Positions 9,902 to 19,162 of a DNA stretch of 64,000 nucleotides are shown piece by piece (within the stretch, counting starts at the first letter, position 1; every line of letters begins with the position of its first letter). The stretch is from an uncultured Geobacteraceae bacterium (GTDB lineage: Bacteria; Desulfobacterota; Desulfuromonadia; Geobacterales; Pseudopelobacteraceae): NCBI GenBank assembly GCA_903862245.1, contig CAIOXL010000016.1:1-64000 (forward strand). The letters are read 5' to 3'. The notes below the pieces were generated by a model. That model had not been told where the DNA came from and did not search any database. It saw only the letters and a program-made list of their open reading frames with translations. The translations under genes were made by a program, and so were the position numbers.

Positions 9902-11637
9902 ACGGATGGACCGGCATCATACTCAGGGTTGACCTGACAACCGGAACGTCTACGCGTGAAGAACTCCCCCCCGCCATCCTGGAAGAGTATCTCGGCGGAC
10001 GCGGGCTGGGTGTCCGCCTGATGCGTGATGCCTTTCAGCTCGATCCGTTCGATCCCCTCATGCCGCTGATCTTCGCCGGCGGCCCGCTCTGCGGCACACC
10101 GGCACCGACGTCCGCCCGCCTTTCCGTTGTGTCCCGTTCGCCGTTGACCGGTACGATTTACGACTGTTCCGCCGGGGGACGTTTTGCCTGGCGGCTGAAA
10201 GCGGCCGGCGTGGATGCACTTTTCATTACCGGGAAAAGTCCCCGGCCGGTCGTTCTGGCCATTACTCCCGACCGTGTGGAACTGGTGGAAGCGGGTCCGC
10301 TCTGGGGGGGGGACATCCCGGCGACGGTGGCGGCACTGAAGGAACGTGGGAGCGTAGCCGCCATCGGCCCGGCCGGAGAAAACGGCGTCCTGTTTGCAAA
10401 CATCATGATGGGCGAAGGGAATTCGGTCGGCCGCGGCGGCCTGGGCGCGGTTATGGGGAGCAAAAACCTCAAGGCGGTTACGGTACAGGGTCAGGGTACA
10501 ACCACCATCGCCGACCCGGAACTGTTTGAAACTGCCCGGCAGAGCATCATGCGGCTGTTCAAGGCGTCTCCGGTTATCTTCGGCCCCCTGGGCATCGCTG
10601 AATTCGGCACTCCGGTGCTGGTTGACCTGATGGCCCAGCGGCGCATGGCCCCGACTGAAAACTTCCGCAAAACTTTTTTTGAACATTCCGCCAATTATTC
10701 CGGGCCGACCATCAAGGATGCCTGCGGTGCCAAGAAAGACGGCTGCTACGGCTGTCCGATCCAGTGCAAGAAATCGTCAACAGCCGGCAAGGCTCTTCCG
10801 GAATATGAAACGGTTTCCCATTTCGGCGCCCTGAACAATGTGACGTCACTGCGCGCCATTATTGCGGCGAATGATCTGTGTAATGAGCTGGGCATGGACA
10901 CCATCACGGCGGCAGCCACTTTGTCGGCCTGGGGGGAGATCAAGGGGAGTTTTCCAACCGCCGGAGAGATCCCGGGGCTGCTGAAGGATCTGGCCCTGCG
11001 CCGGGGTGACGGCGCACTGCTCGCACTCGGCTCCCGCCGTCTGGCGGAAACTCTGGGGCAGCCGGGACTGTCCATGAGTGTAAAATCGCTGGAACTGCCG
11101 GCATACGACCCGCGCGGGGCATACGGCATGGCGCTGGCCTACTGCACCAGCAACCGGGGCGGCTGTCACCTGCGTGCCTACCCAATCTCTCACGAAATTC
11201 TGCGCAAACCGGTCCCGACCGACCGTTTCTCCTTTTCCGGCAAGGCACGTATTATCAGCATTGCGGAAGATACCAACGCCGCCGTCGATTCACTGGTGGC
11301 CTGCAAGTTTGCCTTCTTCGGCGCCAGCCTGGAAGAGTACGCCGAGCTGTTGACCGCGATCACCGGCAGGGCATATTCACCGCAGCGACTGAAGGAGATC
11401 GGCCGGCGGATCGTGCAGACCGAGCGCTTCTACAACTGTGCCAATGGGTTTACGCGGAGCGATGACAACCTGCCGGAACGGTTCTTCACCGAAGCGGGGA
11501 GTAGCGGCGACGGCATTGAAATTCGTCCCATCGACCGGGTGCGCTTCGAAGAGGAACTGGATAAGTACTACCGCATCCGCGGCCTGAACGGCAATGGCTG
11601 CTTTGACGACGGAGGTTTTCTGGAGAAGCAGCCGTGA
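9898..11637 (+). CDS. tungsten-type aldehyde:ferredoxin oxidoreductase
   Basis: A 579-residue member of the AOR family, cytoplasmic enzymes with a tungsto-bispterin cofactor and a [4Fe-4S] cluster that interconvert aldehydes and carboxylic acids with ferredoxin. Domain 1 holds the cofactor-binding stretch RSPLTGTIYDCSAGGRF. Cluster ligands are C283, C286 and C290 (CYGCPIQC), with C469 in ACKFAF the likely fourth. The start is a GTG overlapping the gph stop (GTGA) and its own stop overlaps the yraN start the same way, so it is embedded in a housekeeping operon. Substrate cannot be read from sequence; aromatic-acid or aliphatic AORs are both possible. Confidence 0.92.
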   Translation: MNGWTGIILRVDLTTGTSTREELPPAILEEYLGGRGLGVRLMRDAFQLDPFDPLMPLIFAGGPLCGTPAPTSARLSVVSRSPLTGTIYDCSAGGRFAWRLKAAGVDALFITGKSPRPVVLAITPDRVELVEAGPLWGGDIPATVAALKERGSVAAIGPAGENGVLFANIMMGEGNSVGRGGLGAVMGSKNLKAVTVQGQGTTTIADPELFETARQSIMRLFKASPVIFGPLGIAEFGTPVLVDLMAQRRMAPTENFRKTFFEHSANYSGPTIKDACGAKKDGCYGCPIQCKKSSTAGKALPEYETVSHFGALNNVTSLRAIIAANDLCNELGMDTITAAATLSAWGEIKGSFPTAGEIPGLLKDLALRRGDGALLALGSRRLAETLGQPGLSMSVKSLELPAYDPRGAYGMALAYCTSNRGGCHLRAYPISHEILRKPVPTDRFSFSGKARIISIAEDTNAAVDSLVACKFAFFGASLEEYAELLTAITGRAYSPQRLKEIGRRIVQTERFYNCANGFTRSDDNLPERFFTEAGSSGDGIEIRPIDRVRFEEELDKYYRIRGLNGNGCFDDGGFLEKQP

Positions 11638-12053
11638 AGCTGTTCGGATGGTTCACAAAGGGTTCACCCCCGCCCGACCCCGGCGGCAACAAGGGAACCG
11701 GCATGCTGGGCGAGGAGGTGGCGGCACAGTTCCTGACCTCCCACGGCTACCGGATTCTGGAACGGAACTTCCGCTGCAAGGTGGGTGAAGTGGATATCAT
11801 CGCCCGTGACCCGAAGGATACGACTCTGGTCTTTGTCGAGGTAAAAACTCGGCGGGGGCTTTCATACGGAGTACCGCAGCTGGCGGTGACCCCGTTCAAG
11901 CAGCGCCAGATTTCCAAGGCGGCGCTGACCTGGCTTGGGAAAAATCGCCTGCATGATCACAACGCACGGTTTGACGTAATTGCCATTCTGCTGCATACTG
12001 AGCGCCCGCATGCCATCGATCACATCAGAAACGCCTTTGACCTGGCCTATTAA
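11634..12053 (+). CDS. yraN: YraN/UPF0102 endonuclease-like protein
   Basis: A 139-residue protein of the YraN family, whose fold is that of restriction-endonuclease-like nucleases. The PD-(D/E)xK-type residues are visible as GEVDIIARD followed by LVFVEVKTR. The conserved opener GMLGEEVAAQFL and the closing RFDVIAI are also present. No function has been agreed for the family; a role in DNA uptake or Holliday-junction metabolism has been suggested from the fold. The GTG start overlaps the aldehyde oxidoreductase stop and has GGAG nine bases upstream. About 23 residues at the N end precede the conserved domain. Confidence 0.9.
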   Translation: MKLFGWFTKGSPPPDPGGNKGTGMLGEEVAAQFLTSHGYRILERNFRCKVGEVDIIARDPKDTTLVFVEVKTRRGLSYGVPQLAVTPFKQRQISKAALTWLGKNRLHDHNARFDVIAILLHTERPHAIDHIRNAFDLAY

Positions 12054-12064
12054 AAGGAGTCGCC

Positions 12065-12913
12065 ATGGATTTCACTGTTGTTCTGGCCCAAATAAAACCG
12101 AAGCTCGGCTGCGTTGCCGATAACCTGGCCGCAGTTGGAGAGCGGATAGCAGCGGCGAGGGAAGCCGGAGCCGACCTGATTGTGTTTCCCGAACTGGCAC
12201 TGTCCGGCTATTTCCTGAAAGATCTTGTGCCTGATGTGGCACTGCGGGTCGATTCCGCAGAAATCCAGCACCTGGTGGAACTTTCCCGGGGTATTTCCAT
12301 CGCCATCGGTTTTGTGGAAGAGACCGATGACTACCATTTTTTCAATTCGGCGCTGTACCTTGAGGACGGCGCGATCCGCCACCTGCACCGCAAAGTGTAT
12401 CTGCCGACCTACGGCCTGTTTGACGAGCAGCGCTACCTGGCGCGCGGTGAAGCGTTTCGGGCGTTCGATACCAAGTTCGGGCGTTTCGGCATGCTGATTT
12501 GTGAGGACATGTGGCACCTGTCAGCTTCCTATATTCTTGCCATGGACGGCGCCACAACACTGCTCTGCCTTTCCAGCAGCCCCTCTCGCGGCATTGAGGG
12601 CGAGTCGCTCGGCTCGGCATTGGCCTGGCAGAAACTGGTGTCGACTACGGCCATGTTTCTCAACTGCCGGGTGCTGTACAGCAACAGGGTCGGCTTTGAA
12701 GACGGTGTCAATTTCTGGGGAGGATCGGAATACGTTGCGCCGTCGGGTGAATCAATCGTGCGCGGTGAGCTGCTGGAGGAGGATTTCGTCACCGCCAGAG
12801 TCCATGAAGGGGCTCTGCGGCGTGAACGCATTTTTTCACCGATGATGCGCGACGAGAACCTGTTCGTGACGTTGCAGGAACTGCAGCGCATCGCACAGGA
12901 AAGGGGGCGGTAA
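12065..12913 (+). CDS. nitrilase-family glutaminase partner of NAD synthetase
   Basis: A 282-residue carbon-nitrogen hydrolase. The Glu-Lys-Cys triad is intact: E43 in [11 protein letters not shown]110 in HRKVYLP and C146 in LICEDMW. In glutamine-dependent NAD synthetases this domain is normally the N-terminal half and supplies ammonia to the synthetase half. Here it is a separate gene whose stop overlaps the nadE start by one base (TAATG), so I infer that it is the split-off glutaminase subunit. The sequence GYFLKDLV and [12 protein letters not shown] match the NadE amidase subgroup better than other nitrilases. A clear AAGGAG lies upstream of the ATG. Confidence 0.85.
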   Translation: MDFTVVLAQIKPKLGCVADNLAAVGERIAAAREAGADLIVFPELALSGYFLKDLVPDVALRVDSAEIQHLVELSRGISIAIGFVEETDDYHFFNSALYLEDGAIRHLHRKVYLPTYGLFDEQRYLARGEAFRAFDTKFGRFGMLICEDMWHLSASYILAMDGATTLLCLSSSPSRGIEGESLGSALAWQKLVSTTAMFLNCRVLYSNRVGFEDGVNFWGGSEYVAPSGESIVRGELLEEDFVTARVHEGALRRERIFSPMMRDENLFVTLQELQRIAQERGR

Positions 12914-13734
12914 TGTCGGAATTACTCGCCAATACGGAGTTATTGAGAAAGCTTCTCGTCGGTTTCGTCCGGGACGAGGTTCGTAAGGTCGGCGTCAGTA
13001 AGGTAGTACTGGGGCTTTCGGGCGGCATCGATTCGGCACTGGTGGCGTTTATCGCCGCAGAGGCACTCGGCCCGGAAAATGTCCACGCCATCTGCATGCC
13101 TTACAAAACCAGCAATCCGGAGAGCGAACAGCATGCCCGCCTGGTGGCTGAGGCGTGTGGTATCAGATTTTCCGTGGTGCCGATTACCGCCATGGTAGAC
13201 GCCTATTTCGAGAAGTTCCCTGACGCGGACAACATGCGGCGCGGTAATAAGATGGCCCGTGAACGGATGACGGTTCTTTTTGACCACTCGGCCCTGCTGC
13301 GCGCACTCGTTCTCGGCACCAGCAACAAAACAGAACTACTGCTGGGATACGGCACTCTGTACGGCGACATGGCTTCGGCCCTGAATCCGATCGGTGACAT
13401 TTACAAAAGTCAGGTATGGCAGCTCTCCGCAGCAATGGAAGTGCCCCGTGAAGTTATTGAAAAACAGCCTTCTGCCGATCTCTGGGCCGGCCAGACGGAT
13501 GAGGAAGAGCTCGGTTTCTCCTACCGTCAGGTTGATGAACTGTTGTTTCGCCTGGTGGATAAGCGCCTGACACGGCAGGAACTGGCGGCAGAGGGTTTTG
13601 GCGGTGAGTTTGTCGAAACAATCTACGCCAAGATCCAGAATTCCCACTTCAAGCGGCGTCTGCCGGTTATTGCCAAGGTATCGAACCGGACCATTGACCG
13701 CGATTTCAGGTATGCACGGGACTGGGGAAAATGA
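12913..13734 (+). CDS. nadE: NAD+ synthetase, synthetase subunit
   Basis: Adenylates the carboxylate of nicotinic-acid adenine dinucleotide and amidates it to NAD+. The 273-residue protein is an N-type ATP pyrophosphatase with the P-loop SGGIDS (36-41) and the family run [18 protein letters not shown]. It lacks an amidase domain, which is encoded by the gene just before it and overlapping by one base. Alone it would use free ammonia, with the partner probably glutamine. Its stop overlaps the next gene (ATGA). Confidence 0.93.
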   Translation: MSELLANTELLRKLLVGFVRDEVRKVGVSKVVLGLSGGIDSALVAFIAAEALGPENVHAICMPYKTSNPESEQHARLVAEACGIRFSVVPITAMVDAYFEKFPDADNMRRGNKMARERMTVLFDHSALLRALVLGTSNKTELLLGYGTLYGDMASALNPIGDIYKSQVWQLSAAMEVPREVIEKQPSADLWAGQTDEEELGFSYRQVDELLFRLVDKRLTRQELAAEGFGGEFVETIYAKIQNSHFKRRLPVIAKVSNRTIDRDFRYARDWGK

Positions 13735-14066
13735 GGAATAACTCCAACAGCACGCTCGTCTACTCATCTGAAACGGGACGGGTAAAACCGGGAACAGCCG
13801 GGAACAAACCGGCTTCCCCCCCGGCAGACGGCATCGTGCGTCTGCGGCGGGAAGTCAAGGGGCGCGGCGGCGGCACCGTTATTGTGATCAGCGGTATCCC
13901 CCGTTCTGCGCCGGAGATCAAGGAGCTGGCGGGAATTCTCAAAAAGAAATGCGGTTGTGGCGGTACGGTAAAGGATGGCGTTATCGAAATCCAGGGAGAC
14001 CACCGTGATGCGCTGTCAACCGAACTACAGGCACGCGGCTTCACGGTGAAACTGGCGGGCGGCTGA
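13731..14066 (+). CDS. SUI1/eIF1-like translation factor (YciH family)
   Basis: A 111-residue protein whose C-terminal 75 residues form the SUI1 domain, recognisable by [13 protein letters not shown]-like wording and the closing [20 protein letters not shown]. Archaeal and eukaryotic relatives police start-codon choice; bacterial YciH has been proposed to affect translation initiation fidelity, but its role is unsettled. The N-terminal 35 residues are low-complexity. The ATG overlaps the nadE stop (ATGA), so it is the last gene of the plus-strand operon that begins at yhbY. Confidence 0.9.
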   Translation: MRNNSNSTLVYSSETGRVKPGTAGNKPASPPADGIVRLRREVKGRGGGTVIVISGIPRSAPEIKELAGILKKKCGCGGTVKDGVIEIQGDHRDALSTELQARGFTVKLAGG

Positions 14067-14104
14067 CAGAACAGGATGTATACCACACGTAACTCAATAA
14101 TTTC

Positions 14105-14133
14105 TTGACCTCCCCATGATTATCACCTATCTT
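14105..14133 (+). promoter_or_regulatory. candidate promoter of tRNA-Leu
   Basis: TTGACC (14105-14110) and TATCTT (14128-14133) are separated by 17 bases, about 65 bases upstream of the tRNA. A perfect 8-bp inverted repeat (14163-14170 with 14179-14186) lies between this promoter and the tRNA. Confidence 0.55.
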
Positions 14134-14197
14134 TGCAAATCTTTTTATCCCGGAAAACAGTGACCATGAATCAATCGCTTCATGGTTCAAGACAGTT

Positions 14198-14282
14198 GCG
14201 AGAGTGGCGGAATTGGCAGACGCACCAGACTTAGGATCTGGCACCGTAAGGTATAGGAGTTCAAGTCTCCTCTCTCGCACCA
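14198..14282 (+). tRNA. tRNA-Leu (anticodon UAG)
   Basis: An 85-base cloverleaf with acceptor arms GCGAGAG and CTCTCGC, the D-loop GGC AGACGC region, anticodon stem CCAGA/TCTGG around loop CTTAGGA (anticodon TAG), a long class II variable arm, the T arm with TTCAAGT, and an encoded CCA at 14280-14282. The long variable arm fits leucine. It reads CUN codons. Confidence 0.95.
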
Positions 14283-14358
14283 TCCAGATTTCCCGATGTT
14301 TGTTCCAATGTTATTCACATGCAAACATTACATTTCACTATAGAAGAGGATAGCTACC

Positions 14359-15669
14359 ATGCAGGTTCACGTCGAAGACATCAGTCCGGTTCAGAAAAAA
14401 ATCACGATCGAAATCCCCGCTGAACGGGTTAATGAAGAGATCGAAAAAGCGTATTCGGCAATCCAGAAGAAAGCCAAGCTCCAGGGGTTCCGCCCTGGCA
14501 AAGCGCCAATGCAGCTCATCAAGCGGACCTACAGTGACGCCATGCGTGATGATGTCATGCGCCGTTTATATCAGCAGACCCTTTACCAGGCGATGGATGA
14601 GCACAAGGTCGAGCCGCTTGATTCCCCAGTTATTGAAAGCGACATCCTTGAAGCGGGCGTCCCGTTTAAATACAGCGCCCTTTTTGAGGTCATGCCGCAG
14701 ATACTGCTGAACGAATATTCCGGCCTGACGGCACTGAAAGAAACCTATGTTGCCAAGCCGGAAAATGTTGAAAACGAGCTGAAACGGATGCAGGAAAACA
14801 TGGCTCAGCTAATTCCGCTTGCTGAAGATGCAGCGGTTGAAAACGGCTGCACCGTCTCTGTTGATTACACAATTACGGTGGAGGGATCGCCGGAAGAAAA
14901 CAGCGGCGCCCAGACCGCAGAGGTTGAAGTCGGTGCCAACCGTCTGATCCCCGGTTTTGAAGAGCAGTTGATCGGACTGAAAGCGGGAGAATCAAAGGAA
15001 TTCACTCTTGATCTTCCGGCCGGAGGTGACAATGCGGAGCCCACCGGGAAGAAGGGGCTTTTTTCGGTTACCGTAAAGGATGTAAAACGTAAAGAGCTCC
15101 CTGAGCTGGACGATGAGTTTGCCCAGCAGTTCGGCGAATTTACCACCATGGATGAACTGCGCGCCAAAATGGTTGAATACCATGATAAAAACGAAAAAGA
15201 CCGCATTGAAAACGAGTTCAAGGAGCGTGTAATACAGGCTCTTATCAAAAAGAATCCACTTGATGTTCCCGAGTCAATGGTGAAACGTCAGCTGGACCAT
15301 ATGTTCGAAAATCTTAAAAACCGCCTGAAGAGCCAGCAGATGTCGCTGGAAATGATGGGGCTTGACGCAGAAAGTTTCCGCGCACGCTTTCGTGACGACG
15401 CTGTTGACAAGGTCAAAGGCGGCCTGCTGTTAATGGCTCTGGTGGAGAAAGAGAATGTGTCGGTATCTGACGAAGACCTGACGGCACATTATGAAAAGAT
15501 TGCCGCCGGTAATGCGGAGATGCTTGACCGCATCAAGGAATATTACAGTTCCAACCCGAATGCCAAGGGCTCGATCATCTCGGAAATCAAAGAGGACAAG
15601 GCAATCTCTCTTCTGATTGAGAGCGCCATTGTCACTGAAGTGACTGCAGAGCAGCTAAAAGCCGCCTGA
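14359..15669 (+). CDS. tig: trigger factor
   Basis: Ribosome-bound chaperone that meets nascent chains at the exit tunnel. The 436-residue protein has the N-terminal ribosome-binding domain with the signature [12 protein letters not shown] near residue 52, a central FKBP-like prolyl isomerase domain (about 150-245), and the helical C-terminal arms. GAGG lies ten bases before the ATG. It starts the tig-clpP-clpX cluster and is separated from clpP by ten bases, so folding and degradation functions are co-expressed. Confidence 0.96.
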   Translation: MQVHVEDISPVQKKITIEIPAERVNEEIEKAYSAIQKKAKLQGFRPGKAPMQLIKRTYSDAMRDDVMRRLYQQTLYQAMDEHKVEPLDSPVIESDILEAGVPFKYSALFEVMPQILLNEYSGLTALKETYVAKPENVENELKRMQENMAQLIPLAEDAAVENGCTVSVDYTITVEGSPEENSGAQTAEVEVGANRLIPGFEEQLIGLKAGESKEFTLDLPAGGDNAEPTGKKGLFSVTVKDVKRKELPELDDEFAQQFGEFTTMDELRAKMVEYHDKNEKDRIENEFKERVIQALIKKNPLDVPESMVKRQLDHMFENLKNRLKSQQMSLEMMGLDAESFRARFRDDAVDKVKGGLLLMALVEKENVSVSDEDLTAHYEKIAAGNAEMLDRIKEYYSSNPNAKGSIISEIKEDKAISLLIESAIVTEVTAEQLKAA

Positions 15670-15679
15670 GGAGAACACC

Positions 15680-16279
15680 ATGTATATCCCAATGGTTGTA
15701 GAGCAGAGCGGCAGGGGTGAACGGGCGTATGACATCTATTCTCGTCTGCTTAAAGAGCGGATTATTTTTCTTGGCGGAGCTATTGATGACTCAGTGGCAA
15801 ACCTTATCATCGCTCAGCTACTGTTCCTTGAAGCTGAAGATCCGGATAAAGACATCCATCTGTACATAAATTCGCCGGGAGGCGTTGTCACCGCAGGTAT
15901 GGCCATTTTTGATACAATGCGCTACATCAAGGCTCCGGTATCTACCATCTGCGTCGGGCAGGCTGCTTCAATGGGAGCGATCCTGCTGACAGCCGGTGAA
16001 AAGGGAAAACGCTACAGCCTCAGCCACTCCAGGATCATGATTCATCAACCCCTGGGCGGTTTCCAGGGTCAAGCGACCGATATCAGCATCCATGCGAAAG
16101 AGATTCTACGTATGAAAGATGAGTTGAACGGGATTCTTGCAGAACTGTCAGGTCAGCAAAAAGAAAAGGTTGAAGCCGATACCGAACGTGATTTTTTCAT
16201 GTCTGCCGAAGATGCAAAAGAATACGGCCTGATAGACGCGATCTTCACCCGTAAGCCGCACACTGGAGACATACTATGA
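15680..16279 (+). CDS. clpP: ATP-dependent Clp protease proteolytic subunit
   Basis: Serine peptidase forming the tetradecameric barrel that degrades substrates fed by ClpX. At 199 residues it has the usual length. The catalytic triad is S97 (GQAASMGA), H122 (IHQPLGG) and D171 (ERDFFM). A good AGGAG lies upstream of the ATG. The stop overlaps the clpX start by four bases (ATGA). Confidence 0.97.
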   Translation: MYIPMVVEQSGRGERAYDIYSRLLKERIIFLGGAIDDSVANLIIAQLLFLEAEDPDKDIHLYINSPGGVVTAGMAIFDTMRYIKAPVSTICVGQAASMGAILLTAGEKGKRYSLSHSRIMIHQPLGGFQGQATDISIHAKEILRMKDELNGILAELSGQQKEKVEADTERDFFMSAEDAKEYGLIDAIFTRKPHTGDIL

Positions 16280-17532
16280 GTCGTCGAGATACCACACAGG
16301 AGCACCTTACCTGCTCTTTCTGCGGCAAGAACCAGGATGACGTAAAAAAACTTATTGCCGGGCCGGCCGTATTTATCTGTGATGAATGCATTGAGCTTTG
16401 CAATGACATTATTGCAGAAGAGATGAAGCTGGAAGAAACAACCGGGCCGGACATGAAGAAACTGCCCAAACCGCGCGAGATCAAGGATATCCTTGATGAA
16501 TATGTAATCGGTCAGGAAGTAGCCAAGAAAGTACTTTCCGTCGCGGTATACAATCACTACAAGCGGATTGAATCCGGCGGTAAACCGGGTGATGTGGAAA
16601 TGCAGAAGAGTAATATTCTGCTGCTCGGCCCAACCGGCTCTGGCAAAACACTTCTTGCTCAGACTCTGGCACGTATCCTTAAAGTACCATTTGCCATGGC
16701 AGATGCAACCAACCTTACTGAGGCTGGCTATGTCGGTGAAGATGTCGAAAATATCATTCTCACACTGCTGCAGGCAGCGGATTATGATGTGGAACGGGCC
16801 CAGAAAGGGATCGTCTACATCGATGAGATTGACAAGATTGCCCGCAAGTCCGACTCACCTTCGATTACCCGGGACGTTTCCGGCGAAGGGGTTCAGCAGG
16901 CACTGCTCAAAATCATAGAAGGTACCATCGCCAGCATACCGCCCAAAGGCGGCAGAAAACACCCGCAGCAGGAATTCATGAAAGTGGACACCACAAATAT
17001 CCTCTTTATTTGCGGTGGCGCCTTTGCCGGCCTGGAAACAGTGATTCAGCAGCGAATCGGCAAGAAAACTCTTGGTTTTGGTGCTGATATCAAGAAGCGT
17101 GACGAGAAGAAACTTGGCGAGCTTCTGAAGAGCCTGACCCCCGAGGACCTTCTGAAATACGGGTACATCCCCGAGTTCATCGGCCGTCTCCCCATGCTTG
17201 CCACCCTGACCGAACTGGATGAGGAAGCGTTGGTTCAGATTTTGAAAGAGCCGAGAAATTCGCTGGTGAAGCAGTATCAGAAGCTTTTTGACCTTGAGAA
17301 AGTCCGGCTTCGCTTTACTGACGGCTCACTGGTTGCAATCGCTAAGGAAGCTCTTAAACGTAACACCGGAGCACGCGGTCTGCGCGCAATCCTGGAAAAT
17401 TCAATGCTGGATATAATGTATGAAGTGCCGTCGCAGTTGAACGTTCAGGAAGTTGTGATAAATGAGGATGTCATCTATCACAAAGAAAAACCGATTATCG
17501 TCTACGATCAGGAGATGAAAGAGGCAGCCTGA
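16276..17532 (+). CDS. clpX: Clp protease ATP-binding subunit ClpX
   Basis: AAA+ unfoldase that recognises tagged substrates and threads them into ClpP. The 418-residue protein has the N-terminal C4 zinc-binding domain (C13, C16, C35, C38), Walker A GPTGSGKT (118-125), Walker [10 protein letters not shown], and the pore and sensor motifs through [11 protein letters not shown]. It is coupled to clpP by an ATGA overlap. In many proteobacteria lon follows clpX; here the next gene is the HU gene. Confidence 0.97.
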   Translation: MSRRDTTQEHLTCSFCGKNQDDVKKLIAGPAVFICDECIELCNDIIAEEMKLEETTGPDMKKLPKPREIKDILDEYVIGQEVAKKVLSVAVYNHYKRIESGGKPGDVEMQKSNILLLGPTGSGKTLLAQTLARILKVPFAMADATNLTEAGYVGEDVENIILTLLQAADYDVERAQKGIVYIDEIDKIARKSDSPSITRDVSGEGVQQALLKIIEGTIASIPPKGGRKHPQQEFMKVDTTNILFICGGAFAGLETVIQQRIGKKTLGFGADIKKRDEKKLGELLKSLTPEDLLKYGYIPEFIGRLPMLATLTELDEEALVQILKEPRNSLVKQYQKLFDLEKVRLRFTDGSLVAIAKEALKRNTGARGLRAILENSMLDIMYEVPSQLNVQEVVINEDVIYHKEKPIIVYDQEMKEAA

Positions 17533-17628
17533 CATCATCTTAATTACAGAGTATTTGGTTGATATTATCACGTTAATGATAAAAACAGGCTCAACAGCCC
17601 ATAATAAGCGTGTTTGCACGAAAAAATA

Positions 17629-17658
17629 CTTGACACAATTTGAGGACATCTGTTAGAA
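17629..17658 (+). promoter_or_regulatory. candidate promoter of the HU gene
   Basis: A perfect TTGACA (17629-17634) is followed after 18 bases by TTAGAA (17653-17658), 42 bases before the HU start codon. HU and the two following tRNA genes could form one transcript from here, since no terminator separates them. Confidence 0.6.
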
Positions 17659-17700
17659 AGTGACTCGATTTGTGTGTTAATAAAAAACCGGAGGTGTAAC

Positions 17701-17994
17701 GTGACAAAAGCAGAATTGATTAGTTCAGTAGCAGAGCAAGCTGGCCTTAAAAAAGTAGAAGCAGAGAAAGCCGTTTCCGCATTTATTGCCAGTGTAACTG
17801 CAGCTCTTAAAAGCGGAGACAAGCTGAGCCTCGTCGGTTTCGGTACATTCTCTACTGCTAAGCGTGCTGCCCGTAAAGGTCAGAATCCTCAGACCGGTAA
17901 AAAAATTGATATTCCTGCTGCAACTGTTCCTAAGTTCAAGCCAGGTAAAACCCTTAAAGAAGCTGTAAACGTTGCTCCTAAAAAGAAAAAATAG
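17701..17994 (+). CDS. hup: HU-family DNA-binding protein
   Basis: A 97-residue histone-like nucleoid protein that binds and bends DNA as a dimer. The DNA-binding arm signature is visible in GFGTFSTAKRAARKGQNP and the closing basic tail PKKKK extends slightly past the standard HU length of about 90. The start is a GTG with GGAGG six bases upstream; a frame open nine codons further upstream has no start support. Its place directly after clpX recalls clpX-lon-hupB of enterobacteria, without lon. Confidence 0.95.
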   Translation: MTKAELISSVAEQAGLKKVEAEKAVSAFIASVTAALKSGDKLSLVGFGTFSTAKRAARKGQNPQTGKKIDIPAATVPKFKPGKTLKEAVNVAPKKKK

Positions 17995-18013
17995 TTCTTT
18001 GTAAAACTGTTGA

Positions 18014-18090
18014 GGGGTTGTAGCTCAGTTGGTTAGAGTGCCAGCCTGTCACGCTGGAAGTCGCGGGTTCGAGCCCCGTCAACCCCGCCA
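18014..18090 (+). tRNA. tRNA-Asp (anticodon GUC)
   Basis: A 77-base cloverleaf with acceptor arms GGGGTTG and CAACCCC, D arm with AGTTGGTTAGA, anticodon stem CCAGC/GCTGG around loop CTGTCAC (anticodon GTC), T arm GCGGGTTCGAGCCCCGT and an encoded CCA at 18088-18090. It starts 19 bases after the HU stop. Confidence 0.96.
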
Positions 18091-18096
18091 GAATAC

Positions 18097-18172
18097 GGGC
18101 GAATAGCTCAGCTGGGAGAGCGCCAGCCTTACAAGCTGGATGTCACAGGTTCGATCCCTGTTTCGCCCACCA
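18097..18172 (+). tRNA. tRNA-Val (anticodon UAC)
   Basis: A 76-base cloverleaf with acceptor arms GGGCGAA and TTCGCCC, anticodon stem CCAGC/GCTGG around loop CTTACAA (anticodon TAC), T arm ACAGGTTCGATCCCTGT and an encoded CCA at 18170-18172. It sits six bases after tRNA-Asp, implying a shared precursor. Confidence 0.96.
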
Positions 18173-18177
18173 AAACG

Positions 18178-18209
18178 AAAGCCTGCCATTTTTTGGCAGG
18201 CTTTTTTTA
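18178..18209 (+). terminator. intrinsic terminator after tRNA-Val
   Basis: An 11-bp stem (AAAGCCTGCCA with TGGCAGGCTTT) around a T4 loop, followed by a T run. It ends the HU-tRNA-Asp-tRNA-Val transcript. Confidence 0.88.
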
Positions 18210-18253
18210 TCGAATAACATCCGAGTGCTTTTGCATAATAAGTCGGGGTGATT

Positions 18254-19147
18254 ATGGTACTTGTCACAGGTGCCAACGGATTTATCGGGAAAAAACTTGT
18301 GCAGGCTCTTCTGTTACACGGGGTATCGGTCCGCTGTATGGTGAGAACGCCCGATTCCGCCCGATTCCCATCAGGTGTGGAGATGGTTGCTGCTGACCTG
18401 CTTAAGCCCGAAACGCTTCCGTCTGCCGTGGCACATATTGATACCGCCTACTATCTTGTTCATTCTATGGGGGGTGGACGGGAAGGATTTGAGCGACGAG
18501 ACCGGGATGCCGCCAATAATTTCGTCGCCGCGGCGGAAAAGGCAGGGGTCAGACGGGTTATTTACCTCGGAGGATTGGGGGAAACCGGTGAGGGACTTTC
18601 AGAACACCTGCGCAGTCGCCTCGAAGTTGCAGAAATCCTCAAGGGGGGCTCCTTTGCCACCACATTTCTGAGAGCGGCCGTTATTATCGGAGCAGGGGGA
18701 GCATCCTTCGAACTGGTACGCAGCCTGGTTAAACGCCTGCCGGTCATGATCACGCCGCGATGGGTAAACACCCGGTCCCAACCCATAGCTGCGGAGGACG
18801 TGATCTCATATCTGGTGGGTTGTCTCGGCGACGAGCGGACCGCCGGGAAAACTTTTGATATCGGCGGCCCGGACATCATTTCGTACAGAGATATGATGCT
18901 CCGTTTTGCAGCGCTCCAGGGGAAACATCTCTGGATTATACCGGTGCCGCTGCTTACTCCGCGACTCTCTTCCTACTGGGTCGCACTGTTCAGCCCGGTC
19001 CCCCCATCAGTGTCAATGCCTCTGATTGAGGGGTTGGCTAATGAAGTCGTCTGCAGAGAAGACAGTATCCGCACATTGATTCCTATCCGCCTGACACCGT
19101 ATGATGAGGCTATTAAACGGGCACTCATGGAAGATGATCGTGACTGA
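18254..19147 (+). CDS. NAD(P)-binding atypical short-chain dehydrogenase (NDUFA9/NmrA-like)
   Basis: A 297-residue Rossmann-fold protein of the extended/atypical SDR superfamily. The nucleotide-binding motif TGANGFIG is at residues 5-12. The phrase YYLVHSMGGG and the following RDAANNF match the group annotated as NAD-dependent epimerases related to complex I subunit NDUFA9, in which the Tyr-xxx-Lys catalytic pair is often missing; I do not see a convincing one. Substrate unknown. I use the ATG at 18254, close after a GGGG run; a GTG two codons upstream is possible. It is convergent with yfbR. Confidence 0.82.
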   Translation: MVLVTGANGFIGKKLVQALLLHGVSVRCMVRTPDSARFPSGVEMVAADLLKPETLPSAVAHIDTAYYLVHSMGGGREGFERRDRDAANNFVAAAEKAGVRRVIYLGGLGETGEGLSEHLRSRLEVAEILKGGSFATTFLRAAVIIGAGGASFELVRSLVKRLPVMITPRWVNTRSQPIAAEDVISYLVGCLGDERTAGKTFDIGGPDIISYRDMMLRFAALQGKHLWIIPVPLLTPRLSSYWVALFSPVPPSVSMPLIEGLANEVVCREDSIRTLIPIRLTPYDEAIKRALMEDDRD

Positions 19148-19162
19148 CATCGAACGAAAAAC

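Noticed and set aside
9754-10686. A 310-codon minus-strand frame
   Set aside because: Antisense to gph and the aldehyde oxidoreductase, which carry intact motifs; the translated product has no domain.
18344-18369. Short tandem repeat (GCCCGATTCC twice)
   Set aside because: Two copies inside a coding frame, not a multiple of three and not extended; chance.
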